From positions 53,078 to 117,077 of the forward strand of contig CAMWPB010000004.1 in NCBI GenBank assembly GCA_947176065.1: a stretch of DNA of 64,000 nucleotides, written 5' to 3'. The DNA comes from an uncultured Lachnospiraceae bacterium (lineage in GTDB: Bacteria; Bacillota; Clostridia; Lachnospirales; Lachnospiraceae). Under the pieces are notes generated by a model. It was not told the DNA's origin and did no database searches. It was given only the letters and a program-made list of their open reading frames with translations. Positions 54,053 to 63,952 of the stretch are shown here, piece after piece. Position 1 is the stretch's first letter, and each line of letters begins with the position of its first letter. A program made the translations under genes and the position numbers.

Positions 54053-55071
54053 GAACGGGAGTAAAAACGGGGCTGCTTTTCCTGACGGCATTTGCGGCGC
54101 TGTTGCTTGGGATCGGCGTGGGCAGCGTGTATGTGCCGCCGGGGGATATTCTGGCGCTTGCTGCGGGGCGCATGTTTGATCTGCCGCTGCCGGACCACAT
54201 TCCGGCAAGCTACAGCGCCATGGTGCTCGACATGCGTCTGCCGCGGGTGCTGCTGGCTTTTTTAACAGGAGCAGCTCTCGCCGTTTGCGGCGCGGTGATG
54301 CAGTCGCTTTTACAAAACCCGCTGGCGTCGCCCTTTGGGCTGGGGGTGTCTTCGGGTGCGGGATTAGGCGCGGCATTTGTCATTGTGCTGGGGCTTGCTT
54401 CGGTAGGACTGGGAACGTTTTTGCTGCCCGCCGTCAGTCTCATGTTTGCCCTTGGTACGGTTTTTTTTGTGCTGCTTCTTGCGGCGAAGCTGGATCGGAG
54501 AATGTCCAATGTGACCGTGATTCTGGTGGGAATGGTGATTTCCCTGTTTTGCAATGCGGTCATGTCGCTGCTTGCGACGGGCTCTCCCGCACATGCGCAG
54601 CGCATCCAGCTCTGGCAGCTTGGCAGCTTTTCCATGCGGGAGTGGAGCGCGGTGTGGGCGCTTGGGCCGGTTACCGTTCTGGTTGGCCTTTATTTTCTGC
54701 GCCATGCCGGTGAGCTTGATGTGATGACATTCGGAGAGGAACAGGCGATGTCTATGGGCGTGGATCTGCGCAGGGTCAAGGGAAGACTGATGACGGCGGT
54801 GGCGGTGCTGACAGGTACGGCGGTAGCCTTTGTGGGGATCATCGGTTTTGTGGATCTTATTGTGCCTCATATCGCGCGGCGTTTTTTCGGCGCGGCACAC
54901 CGGCGTACGCTTCCGGCCTGCGCCCTGCTGGGGGGAATCTTTCTTGTGCTGTGTGATCTGGCGGCCAGAACCCTCACGCCGCCCCATGAGATTCCGATCG
55001 GCTCCATCACGGCGCTGCTTGGCGCGCCGTTTTTTCTCTATCTCTTTTTTGCCGGGCGCAGGGACAACTGA
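54049..55071 (+). CDS. btuC: Corrinoid ABC permease, BtuC/FecCD type
   Basis: Membrane permease of 340 residues with about ten helices. Family motifs include RLPRVLLAFLTGAALAVCGA, LASPFGLGVSSGAGLGAA and the cytoplasmic coupling region FVGIIGFVDLIVPHIARRFF. It overlaps the binding-protein gene by 4 bases and precedes the ATPase gene by 18 bases, all under the B12 riboswitch. Confidence 0.88.
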   Translation: MRTGVKTGLLFLTAFAALLLGIGVGSVYVPPGDILALAAGRMFDLPLPDHIPASYSAMVLDMRLPRVLLAFLTGAALAVCGAVMQSLLQNPLASPFGLGVSSGAGLGAAFVIVLGLASVGLGTFLLPAVSLMFALGTVFFVLLLAAKLDRRMSNVTVILVGMVISLFCNAVMSLLATGSPAHAQRIQLWQLGSFSMREWSAVWALGPVTVLVGLYFLRHAGELDVMTFGEEQAMSMGVDLRRVKGRLMTAVAVLTGTAVAFVGIIGFVDLIVPHIARRFFGAAHRRTLPACALLGGIFLVLCDLAARTLTPPHEIPIGSITALLGAPFFLYLFFAGRRDN

Positions 55072-55089
55072 GAGGGGAGGCTGGGAAGG

Positions 55090-55860
55090 TTGAATAAAAC
55101 GGCGATGCTGGCGGTGGAACATTTATCCTGCGGGTATGGGAAAACGCAGGTGATCCAGGATCTGACATTTCAGATAGAGGCGGGGGAACGGCTGTGTGTG
55201 CTTGGGCCAAACGGCTGTGGTAAGACCACGCTTTTGCGCGCGCTTGCGGGTGTGCTTCCCTATCAGGGATATGTGGAGGCGGATGGCGTTTCCCTGTGCG
55301 GGCTGGCTCCGAAACAGAGGGCGAAAAAGATCGCGCTGATGAGTCAGTTTGCCCGGACTGCATTCGATTACACGGTCTACGAGGCCGTGATGCTGGGACG
55401 CTACGCGCATCGGAGAGAAACGCTGTTTCCGGCGGAGACGGCGGCCGACCGGGAGGCGGTGGAGGATGCCATGCGGCGCACCGGCGTATGGGAGCTGAGA
55501 GAGCATTCGGTGATGCGGCTTTCGGGCGGACAGCTCCAGCGTGTGTTTCTGGCCAGAGCCTTTGCACAGGAGCCGAAGATTATCCTTCTGGATGAACCGG
55601 CAAACCATCTGGATTTGCGTTATCAGGCGGAGCTTCTGGAAAGTCTGCGGGATTGGACGTCGGATAAGAGGCGGTGTGTGGCGGGGGTGTTCCACGATAT
55701 CAGTCTGGCGCTTGCCTTTGCTGACACGGTGCTTTTATTGGAGGAGGGGAGGGCGCTTGCCTGCGGTTCTGTGGAGGAACTGGATGAGAAGCTGCTCGAC
55801 CGGCTTTACGGTATGGATGTGCGCCGGTATATGAAAAGAATGTACGGACGATGGGAGTGA
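55090..55860 (+). CDS. btuD: Corrinoid ABC ATPase, BtuD type
   Basis: ATPase of 256 residues. Walker A is GPNGCGKT at 39-46, the signature is LSGGQLQRVFLARAF, and Walker B is IILLDEPANHLD. It belongs with FecE/BtuD-type ATPases. The frame opens with a TTG at 55090 about 8 bases after GGGGAGG; the ATG at 55105 is an alternative. The next gene starts 12 bases after the stop. Confidence 0.88.
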   Translation: MNKTAMLAVEHLSCGYGKTQVIQDLTFQIEAGERLCVLGPNGCGKTTLLRALAGVLPYQGYVEADGVSLCGLAPKQRAKKIALMSQFARTAFDYTVYEAVMLGRYAHRRETLFPAETAADREAVEDAMRRTGVWELREHSVMRLSGGQLQRVFLARAFAQEPKIILLDEPANHLDLRYQAELLESLRDWTSDKRRCVAGVFHDISLALAFADTVLLLEEGRALACGSVEELDEKLLDRLYGMDVRRYMKRMYGRWE

Positions 55861-55872
55861 GGAGGAGAAAAA

Positions 55873-56388
55873 ATGTCGGTTTACAGGAGTCCCTATGAGG
55901 CGTACCCGTTTTTATGCGATGCAGACGAGGATCTGCGCTGCGATTTTGAACTGCTCACAGACGAGCTGGCGAGCGCGGCAGGGCTGCTGCGAAGCCAGAT
56001 AACGGAACCGGCTCTGGCGGATGAGCTTTTGTGGGTATGCGAGCTGGTCTATCATATGAATCCGACCCTGCGCACTTCTCTTACGGTGACGGCGGACGAG
56101 ACTGCCCGTCTGGCCGCCGCTGTGGACAGGCTGCAGGCGGAAAGCAGTGTGCACGGTTTTGTGCTGCCCTGCGGCTGTCAAAGCGCCTGCACGGCGCATC
56201 TTCTGCGGGTGAAGGCAAAATGTCTGGTGCGGCTTTTATACAGATATCTACAGCGGGGAGGCAGTGTGCCGGAAGGACTTCTGGATCTTGCCAATCTGCT
56301 CTCCGGCTATTTCTTTTTGCTTGCGCTGAAACTCAATGCCCTGAACGGGGTGGAGGAGCGCAGCTATCACAGTCGAAATTACCACTAA
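55873..56388 (+). CDS. Cobalamin adenosyltransferase-like protein, short N terminus
   Basis: Protein of 171 residues, mainly helical. The C-terminal half resembles PduO-type ATP:cob(I)alamin adenosyltransferases: FVLPCGCQSACTAHLLRVKA, then LLDLANLLSGYFFLLAL and the ending NGVEE. In classic PduO a glycine-rich ATP motif (TKTGDxGxT) opens the protein. Here it is absent; the family helix near ELLTDELASAAGLL comes early. It may be a divergent adenosyltransferase or a non-catalytic corrinoid-binding derivative. Position as last gene of a riboswitch-controlled B12 import operon supports a corrinoid role. Confidence 0.6.
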   Translation: MSVYRSPYEAYPFLCDADEDLRCDFELLTDELASAAGLLRSQITEPALADELLWVCELVYHMNPTLRTSLTVTADETARLAAAVDRLQAESSVHGFVLPCGCQSACTAHLLRVKAKCLVRLLYRYLQRGGSVPEGLLDLANLLSGYFFLLALKLNALNGVEERSYHSRNYH

Positions 56389-56520
56389 ATAATTGACAGA
56401 AAAAAATCACAAAAGAAATGCGGCCGTAAATCCATTTTCAACTTCACAAGCGGGGTGTTATTTGTTAGAATAAGCCTATGAGGAAAGCTCAGAAATCGTC
56501 GGGGCGGGGTGAGTTACGGT

Positions 56521-58272
56521 ATGACACATAAGGAGAAGGCGGAGACGCTTCTGCATCAGAAATATCACTGTTCACAGGCGTTGTTTGGGGCGTTTGCACC
56601 GGATTTTGGTCTGGACCTGAAGACGGCATTTAAGATCAGCACCTGTTTTGGCGGCGGCATGCGGCAGGGCGGTGTGTGCGGCTGCATCACGGCATCCCTG
56701 CTGGTGCTTGGAATGGCTCTCGGCTTTTACGATTCCCAGGATACGGAGCAGGAGGTTTACGGCAACCGGAAAACCGAGGAATTCATCCGCCGTTTTACGG
56801 AGCGGATGGAGGGAGTAACCCAGTGCAGGGATATTCTGGGCAAGGATATTTCCAAGCCGAAGGAGATGGCGGTTATCCGAAAGGAAGGACTGATTCTGCA
56901 GAAATGCCCGAAGGCGATTCATATCAGCATTGAGATACTTGAGGATATGCTGGCGGAGTATTTCAGGGACGCGGTGGAGAGCGCGATTGCGCCCGAGGAT
57001 ATCCCGCAGAACGATGAGATGCAGATGGTTCTTAAGGGAATTGGAAGACTGCGGCGTTTCAGAAGAAACGTCAATGATCTGTTGCTGACCTCTGAGAGAA
57101 ATATCAGCTTTATTCAGTTTGACATTCGCAAATTTAAGATTGTAAACGATCTGTACGGAGAGAAGTTTGGCGACGAGGTGTTGGACTTCATATTGAAGCA
57201 GTTAAGGGAGCTGTGCGATGAGAAACAGTTCTATGTAAATCTGCGAAGCGACGTGTTTATGATTGTGACGGAGTACGACAGTCAGGATGAGCTGAAAACT
57301 TTTATCCGAAAGTTGAATGATAGGATCAATGTTTTTAAGAAGGTGAAGCTTCAGATGTCTTACGGCGTTTACACGGTGGAGGACCGTGAAATGGAGCTAA
57401 GGCAGATGGAAGACCGTGCAGCCATGGCGAGAAAGACTGCCAAGAACAGTATTCTGGGCAATATTGTTTTCTATCAGGATAAGTTCAAGGACTCTCTTTA
57501 TAATAGAAAATTTATTGAGGAGAACATGCAGGCGGCCATAACGGAACGGCAGTATCTGATGTATCTGCAGCCTAAGTACAGCATTGCCAAGAATGAGATC
57601 ATAGGAGCGGAGGCGCTGGTCAGGTGGAAGCACCCGGAGCGGGGCATGATTTATCCGGATCAGTTTATCCCAGTCATTGAAGAGAACGGATTTATCAGGA
57701 AGGTTGATTATTATATATGGGAGGAGGCGTGCCGCTTTATCAGGCGGTGCCGTGACGAGGGTTTCGAGGACTGTCCGGTTTCGGTGAATGTTTCCAGAGC
57801 CCATTTAAGGGACGATGAATGTATCCTGATGCTTGACGATATGATTAAAAAGACAGGGATTCCCAGACAGCTTCTGGAGCTGGAGATTACCGAGACGGTA
57901 GACGACCAGCAGGTGAGCAGTAAGGCGTTTCAGCTGAAAGAAGAGGGATTTACGCTCCTGATGGACGATTTTGGGAGCGGGTATTCTTCCCTGAATATCC
58001 TTTTGGAAACGCCCTTCGATGTGATCAAGCTTGACAAAAAGTTTATGGAAAATATGATGTTGTCGGGCAAAGGGAGAATGATACTGGAGCAGGTGGTTTC
58101 CATGGCAAACAAGCTGGGGCTCGGTCTTCTGGCGGAGGGCGTGGAAACCAGGGAACAGGTAGAACTTTTGCAGAACATCGGATGCGATCAGGTACAGGGC
58201 TATTATTACGCGAAACCCATGGCAGCGGAAGATTTTTTCATGATGTTAAAGAAGCAGAACGAAAATAAATAA
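56521..58272 (+). CDS. C-GCAxxG-C-C redox domain fused to degenerate GGDEF and EAL domains
   Basis: Protein of about 583 residues. The first 145 residues match the C-GCAxxG-C-C family, with CFGGGMRQGGVCGCITASLL and a later pair of cysteines (TQCRDILG, ILQKCPK). A GGDEF-like domain follows, but its signature is LRSDVF, so it should not make cyclic di-GMP. The C-terminal EAL domain keeps GAEALVRW, ELEITETV, MDDFGSGYSSL, KLDK and AEGVET, so phosphodiesterase activity is likely. The redox-type domain may sense a metal or redox state. Start is at the ATG at 56521; a GTG at 56509 is also possible. Confidence 0.85.
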   Translation: MTHKEKAETLLHQKYHCSQALFGAFAPDFGLDLKTAFKISTCFGGGMRQGGVCGCITASLLVLGMALGFYDSQDTEQEVYGNRKTEEFIRRFTERMEGVTQCRDILGKDISKPKEMAVIRKEGLILQKCPKAIHISIEILEDMLAEYFRDAVESAIAPEDIPQNDEMQMVLKGIGRLRRFRRNVNDLLLTSERNISFIQFDIRKFKIVNDLYGEKFGDEVLDFILKQLRELCDEKQFYVNLRSDVFMIVTEYDSQDELKTFIRKLNDRINVFKKVKLQMSYGVYTVEDREMELRQMEDRAAMARKTAKNSILGNIVFYQDKFKDSLYNRKFIEENMQAAITERQYLMYLQPKYSIAKNEIIGAEALVRWKHPERGMIYPDQFIPVIEENGFIRKVDYYIWEEACRFIRRCRDEGFEDCPVSVNVSRAHLRDDECILMLDDMIKKTGIPRQLLELEITETVDDQQVSSKAFQLKEEGFTLLMDDFGSGYSSLNILLETPFDVIKLDKKFMENMMLSGKGRMILEQVVSMANKLGLGLLAEGVETREQVELLQNIGCDQVQGYYYAKPMAAEDFFMMLKKQNENK

Positions 58273-58292
58273 AATAGGAGAACAGACGGCAT

Positions 58293-59219
58293 ATGGACTA
58301 CAAAGCAATTCCTTTTGAGCAGAAAATCAAAGAAAATATCAGAAGCTATTCCATGGATAATCTGTACGCGCTGGATACGCTGACGGAATACTGCAAGGCG
58401 CTCAGCGCAGTGTCGGACACCGCGCTTCTGATTACAGAGAGACACGGGGAGAAAATCGTCTCGGTGGGCGGCTTCGCGGGTTTTACGCCGGATGTCGTCG
58501 GGGAGCCGGGACGCAAGGTGAGGGTGTACGGCAGGACAATTGCGCACCTGTATGCCGAGACGGGAAAGGTGCCGGAGGAAAAGAGGCAGGCCGTGGAGAG
58601 AATGCTGGACGGGTTTGCAGCCATGCTTTCCCATTGGGGGGAGGCGACCTACCTTCATACGGAGACGGCGATCTATGTGGATGAGCTGGAGCAGAAGCTG
58701 GGCGTACAGCATGTGCAGACGGCCAGAGGAGAGAACGAGGATGCGCTTACCGGGGTGTACCATAAGCTGTATTTTGAGGAGCGGATGCGGGTCATAGACC
58801 GGGCGGAAGTGGTGCCTGTGGCTGTGATCAATGTGAACATAAACGACTGGAAGTACGTAAACGACCATTTCGGGGACGAGGAGAGCGACAGGCTGATCAA
58901 AACCATCGCCGATATTTTGAAGCAGGAGAAGAAGCCGGATTATGTCATCGGCCGTGTGGACGGGGACGTGTTTATCGTGCTGATACCCGCGGCGGAGGAT
59001 GGCGAGGCGGAAGACTACTGCAGCAGGGTGCAGCAGGCGTGCCTGTCTTATGAGGACAAGATTCTTGCGCCTTCCGTTGCCTGCGGCGTCGTCTACAAGA
59101 CGAACGTGGAGGAGCGGATTGAAGACAAGCTCGACGATGCGGAGTACGAGATGTTCAACAATAAATTTGAAATAAAAAATGTGCCCGGATACAGAGAACG
59201 GCTGGAAAAGGGTAAGTAA
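58293..59219 (+). CDS. Degenerate GGDEF-domain protein
   Basis: Cytoplasmic protein of 308 residues. The N-terminal half may be a GAF-like sensor (ALLITERHGEKIVSVGGFAG). The second half has a GGDEF fold opening ENEDALTGVYHKLYFEERM. The metal site segment NVNINDWKYVNDHFGDEESD is fair, but the signature is VDGDVF in place of GGDEF. Cyclase activity is therefore doubtful, and it may be a binding or scaffold protein. It lies 20 bases after the EAL fusion gene, which also has a degenerate GGDEF domain, so they probably act together. Confidence 0.82.
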   Translation: MDYKAIPFEQKIKENIRSYSMDNLYALDTLTEYCKALSAVSDTALLITERHGEKIVSVGGFAGFTPDVVGEPGRKVRVYGRTIAHLYAETGKVPEEKRQAVERMLDGFAAMLSHWGEATYLHTETAIYVDELEQKLGVQHVQTARGENEDALTGVYHKLYFEERMRVIDRAEVVPVAVINVNINDWKYVNDHFGDEESDRLIKTIADILKQEKKPDYVIGRVDGDVFIVLIPAAEDGEAEDYCSRVQQACLSYEDKILAPSVACGVVYKTNVEERIEDKLDDAEYEMFNNKFEIKNVPGYRERLEKGK

Positions 59220-59241
59220 ATGGGGCCGTGAGGGCGAGTAA

Positions 59242-59270
59242 GGGGCCGGCTGATACGCCAGCCCTTTTTT
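59242..59270 (+). terminator. Intrinsic terminator after the GGDEF-like gene
   Basis: Stem GGGCCGGC with GCCAGCCC, followed by six T. It precedes a palindromic repeat cluster. Confidence 0.85.
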
Positions 59271-59278
59271 GTGCGAAT

Positions 59279-59424
59279 AAGCAGAGTCATAAGAGTTATG
59301 TTGCGGATGCCATGCATGCATGAGCAGCAGAAACATAACTCTTATGACGAGCAACGCGAACGAAAGATGCGAAGCGTCTTGAGTCTGCTTATGAGCGTAA
59401 ATGATAAGAAGCAGAGTCATAAGA
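59279..59424. repeat. Palindromic intergenic repeat cluster at 59.3 kb
   Basis: Contains a perfect 17-base inverted repeat, GTCATAAGAGTTATGTT (59286-59302) with AACATAACTCTTATGAC (59332-59348). The 16-base unit AAGCAGAGTCATAAGA occurs at 59279-59294 and again at 59409-59424. An inverted GAGTCTGCTTAT lies at 59381-59392. The core is shared with the 3.2 kb palindrome. It fills the gap before the zinc-ribbon gene. Confidence 0.7.
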
Positions 59425-59437
59425 CGGGACGGAAAAT

Positions 59438-60226
59438 ATGATTTATTGTGAAAATTGTCATGCGCCGATGGAGGAGGACAGCGCGAAGTGTCCGTACTGC
59501 GGTGCCCTAAATGCCCACGGCGGTGAAAAACAGTATATGGAGCGGCTCTACGAGATCAGGCAGGACGTGGAGGAGCTGTCAACCGTGCCGGAAAAAGAAT
59601 ACCGCAGGGAAATGGGAAAAACCGGGCGGGTGATCCGGCTGACGTTTTTGGCGATCGCGGTTTTGGCGGTTTTTGCCGGGCTATTCCTTTTTCTTGGCCG
59701 GAAACTGACGGATTACGAGCCGACAGCGGAGGAGATCCGGGCACAGATGCAGTGGGAAAAGGAGGTTTTTCCGAAGCTGGACGCCCTGTACGCCGAGGGG
59801 GATTATGACGGTGTTGTGTCTTGCGTATTTGAGAACCAGGATGAGACGTACTATTCCATTTCCAACTGGAAGCATGCGGATTTTATCAATGTATATACCC
59901 GTTACCAATCCTGTACGGAATATCTGGAGCAGGCCGCTTCGGAAGGATATGATGCGGAAGATGCGCTCGACTGCATGATCGATACCCTGTTTCTCATACA
60001 GGAGAGAAAATATGATTCCTATACGAAGGCGGAGGAAGCGCTGATTGCGGCATATCAGGAGGAAGTGAGAAAGCAGATATGCACGGTGTTTGGCATATCG
60101 GAAGATGATATAGACCGATTGTACGTGGAATGCTGTGTGGAGGATGAGTATGGCGTTTATCTTGACTACCAGACGGCGAAAAAGAAGGTAAAAAGCTTTG
60201 TAAAAGAGAAAATCAGAACAGATTAG
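59438..60226 (+). CDS. Zinc-ribbon membrane protein of unknown function (1)
   Basis: Protein of 262 residues, not recognised as a named family. An N-terminal zinc ribbon holds Cys4, Cys7, Cys18 and Cys21. One membrane helix is at about 67-88 (LTFLAIAVLAVFAGLFLFLG). The C-terminal 170 residues are helical, acidic and probably extracytoplasmic. The zinc ribbon is predicted inside the cell. Layout matches the next gene, so they are likely paralogues in one operon of three. Confidence 0.8.
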   Translation: MIYCENCHAPMEEDSAKCPYCGALNAHGGEKQYMERLYEIRQDVEELSTVPEKEYRREMGKTGRVIRLTFLAIAVLAVFAGLFLFLGRKLTDYEPTAEEIRAQMQWEKEVFPKLDALYAEGDYDGVVSCVFENQDETYYSISNWKHADFINVYTRYQSCTEYLEQAASEGYDAEDALDCMIDTLFLIQERKYDSYTKAEEALIAAYQEEVRKQICTVFGISEDDIDRLYVECCVEDEYGVYLDYQTAKKKVKSFVKEKIRTD

Positions 60227-60244
60227 GAAAGGTTGTACCAGATT

Positions 60245-61021
60245 ATGAAATGTCCCACATGCGGCGCTAATTTACAGATTGAGGATGAAAAGTGTCCTTT
60301 CTGCGGCAATCCGAATCCCTTTGCAGTGAAGCATCAGCAGGATATGCGGCACTATCAGCAGGAATTTCAGAAAACGAAACAGGAGGTGGAGAAAAGGACG
60401 CTGCATTTTAACGCCTTTACGGCCAGAATTGCGGTGATCGCGGCGCTTCTTGTGATGATTCTGGGGATGGTTTATGTCATAAAGGAAGGCCCTTACCGGC
60501 TCTGGGCCCGCAGGGTGGAGAAAGATATTGCGAAAAACATGGACAATTACAGGGCGGAGCTTACTGCCTGCGAGGAGGCGGGACAGTGGAGGAGGCTGTA
60601 TGCCCTTCACGATATCAATTGTCTTGACCATACCAGCGATTTTCGGGATTACACGGTGATTTCTTTTGTGATTTTCGATTACAAGAGTATCCTCAACCAG
60701 ATGACCGGCTTCAGGGAAGAGGAGGGAAACGATGCGGCTGCGGTTTCCAACAGAATAGCATCGCATCTGGACAGCTTTTACAAGTCGACCGGGCGGCTCA
60801 CTTATGAGAGCGCATATTATGATGATAATTTTACCCCGGAGCACATGGAGTCCTACCGTCGGATGCAGGAGGATCTGGAAGCGGCGTTGTCTGTCTACTG
60901 CCATCTGACAAAAGAGGAGGTTGCAGCGCTTTCGGATTACTCGGTTGTGAAAAAGGCTGCGCTGATCGAGGAGGGCCTGCACAGAGAGCCGGATAAGGTG
61001 AAGGAGGAAGCGGAAGAATGA
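60245..61021 (+). CDS. Zinc-ribbon membrane protein of unknown function (2)
   Basis: Protein of about 258 residues with Cys3, Cys6, Cys17 and Cys20 (MKCPTCG, then KCPFCG), a coiled segment, a membrane helix at about 58-80, and a helical C-terminal region. It shares the architecture of the preceding gene. The ATG at 60245 is chosen over a TTG at 60233. It overlaps the next gene by 4 bases. No enzyme motif was found. Confidence 0.8.
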   Translation: MKCPTCGANLQIEDEKCPFCGNPNPFAVKHQQDMRHYQQEFQKTKQEVEKRTLHFNAFTARIAVIAALLVMILGMVYVIKEGPYRLWARRVEKDIAKNMDNYRAELTACEEAGQWRRLYALHDINCLDHTSDFRDYTVISFVIFDYKSILNQMTGFREEEGNDAAAVSNRIASHLDSFYKSTGRLTYESAYYDDNFTPEHMESYRRMQEDLEAALSVYCHLTKEEVAALSDYSVVKKAALIEEGLHREPDKVKEEAEE

Positions 61022-61470
61022 ATGGGAGTCAGAGTGTGGAAGAGAAAAAGGGCGCTTCACGAAAAAACCTTTTGCTGGACGGCATAGTGATCCTGCTCTG
61101 CGTGATTCTCTTTATACAGGTAGTTACGTTTATCAGGGAGGCTTCGGATTATCTGAAACTGCCTGAGATTGACGAAGGAACCCTGATTCAGGAAGTGAAC
61201 GGCCGGCAGTATGAACGGCTCGTGGAAAACGTGTACCGCAATGAAGCGCTGGGGGCGCCGGTGAAGGGGGATATGGCGCAGATTTATGCGGCTGCTTATT
61301 ACTATGAGGCGGCGATGCTGTACAACGCCCACCAAAAAGCGGGCAATGTCCGTCAGGCAGAGGAAAAATATGCCCAGATGCAGGCTTATGAGGAACAGCT
61401 GGGAGAATATGCCTTTGTAAAAGAAGAGATATGGGCATTTCTGGGGATGGATCCGGAAAATATAAAATAA
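61018..61470 (+). CDS. Small single-helix membrane protein, third gene of the zinc-ribbon set
   Basis: Protein of 150 residues, no known family. One membrane helix (about 19-38, LLLDGIVILLCVILFIQVVT) is followed by a helical extracytoplasmic region with tetratricopeptide-like spacing of Tyr and Ala (AAAYYYEAAMLYNAHQKAG). It lacks the cysteines of its neighbours. Overlap by 4 bases indicates translational coupling with the second zinc-ribbon gene. Confidence 0.75.
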   Translation: MNGSQSVEEKKGASRKNLLLDGIVILLCVILFIQVVTFIREASDYLKLPEIDEGTLIQEVNGRQYERLVENVYRNEALGAPVKGDMAQIYAAAYYYEAAMLYNAHQKAGNVRQAEEKYAQMQAYEEQLGEYAFVKEEIWAFLGMDPENIK

Positions 61471-61572
61471 GTATTAAATCCCTTTTTCTGGATAAAAACG
61501 AGAAAACAGGAGATAATGAAAGAAAATAAAAGAATGTAAGAGAAAATGATTCCTATGTGAATGTAGAACCAT

Positions 61573-61639
61573 TTGCAAACGTCCGCATATGAAGATAATA
61601 TATGTTCCAGAGTTAGCACTCATAAGAGGTGAGTGCTAA
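61573..61639 (+). promoter_or_regulatory. groESL promoter region with CIRCE operator
   Basis: CIRCE is perfect: TTAGCACTC (61613-61621), a 9-base spacer and GAGTGCTAA (61631-61639), the binding site of the heat-shock repressor HrcA. A probable promoter lies upstream, with TTGCAA at 61573-61578 and TAATAT at 61596-61601, spaced by 17 bases. The operator lies at the start of the transcript. Confidence 0.93.
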
Positions 61640-61693
61640 CAAGTCGAAGGAAAAGCGTAGAATGAATCACATAATAAAAAGGAGGCAGTTATT

Positions 61694-61981
61694 ATGAAGT
61701 TAACACCACTTGGCGACAGAGTTGTATTGAAGCAGCTGGAAGCGGAGGAAACCACGAAATCCGGTATCGTGTTACCGGGACAGAGTAAGGAGAAACCGCA
61801 GCAGGCGGAAGTGATTGCGGTAGGCCCGGGCGGCGTTGTGGATGGCAAGGAAGTGAAGATGGAAGTAAAAACAGGCGATCAGGTCATTTACTCCAAATAC
61901 TCCGGCACAGAGGTGAAGCTCGGCGAGGATGAGGAATACATTATCGTGAGACAGAATGATATTTTGGCGGTTGTAGAGTGA
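61694..61981 (+). CDS. groES: Co-chaperonin GroES
   Basis: Ten-kilodalton lid of the GroEL chaperonin, 95 residues. The opening MKLTPLGDRVVLKQLEAEE and the mobile loop TTKSGIVLPGQSKEKPQQAE are typical, as is the ending IVRQNDILAVVE. AAGGAGG precedes the ATG. It is controlled by the CIRCE operator 54 bases upstream and co-transcribed with groEL. Confidence 0.97.
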   Translation: MKLTPLGDRVVLKQLEAEETTKSGIVLPGQSKEKPQQAEVIAVGPGGVVDGKEVKMEVKTGDQVIYSKYSGTEVKLGEDEEYIIVRQNDILAVVE

Positions 61982-62017
61982 GAAGTACTGAAAGACAGTA
62001 TTCTCCGCATTGTATAG

Positions 62018-63682
<1,665 letters not shown>

Positions 63683-63718
63683 CGTAATAGGCTGCGGCGC
63701 AGCAGACGTGAGAAAAGA

Positions 63719-63757
63719 ATGCGCTCTCCAAGCTTGCTTGAGAGGGCGCATTTTTTT
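63719..63757 (+). terminator. groEL terminator, copy 1
   Basis: Long stem, ATGCGCTCTCCAAGC with GCTTGAGAGGGCGCA, followed by seven T. A near-identical copy is at 63915-63952. Confidence 0.92.
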
Positions 63758-63775
63758 CGAACGGATGGTATGGCG

Positions 63776-63892
63776 AAGCCAAACGATAGCGAGAGACGAA
63801 GTCTCGAGCTATCGCTGCGCCGTGTATCCTGCGCCGTGAACGAGCAAAGGTCCGTCGGAGACGGACGGAGAGCGCGAAAGCGCGGCTTTGCG
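63776..63892. repeat. Cluster of small hairpins between the duplicated terminators
   Basis: Hairpins include GATAGCGAGAGAC with GTCTCGAGCTATC (about 63785-63813), TCCGTC with GACGGA (63851-63869) and GCGCGAAAGCGC. No open frame of note. Confidence 0.5.
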
Positions 63893-63914
63893 AGTATAAC
63901 GTAAAACACACAAG

Positions 63915-63952
63915 AATGCGCTCTCCAAGCTTGCTTGAGAGGGCGTATTTTT
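63915..63952 (+). terminator. Terminator copy 2, intron insertion site
   Basis: Differs from copy 1 by a single base in the stem, followed by five T. The group II intron begins directly after its T run. Confidence 0.85.

Noticed and set aside
58206..59420. Minus-strand frame of 404 codons opposite the GGDEF-like gene
   Set aside because: It is antisense, crosses a terminator and the palindromic repeat, and lacks any domain.
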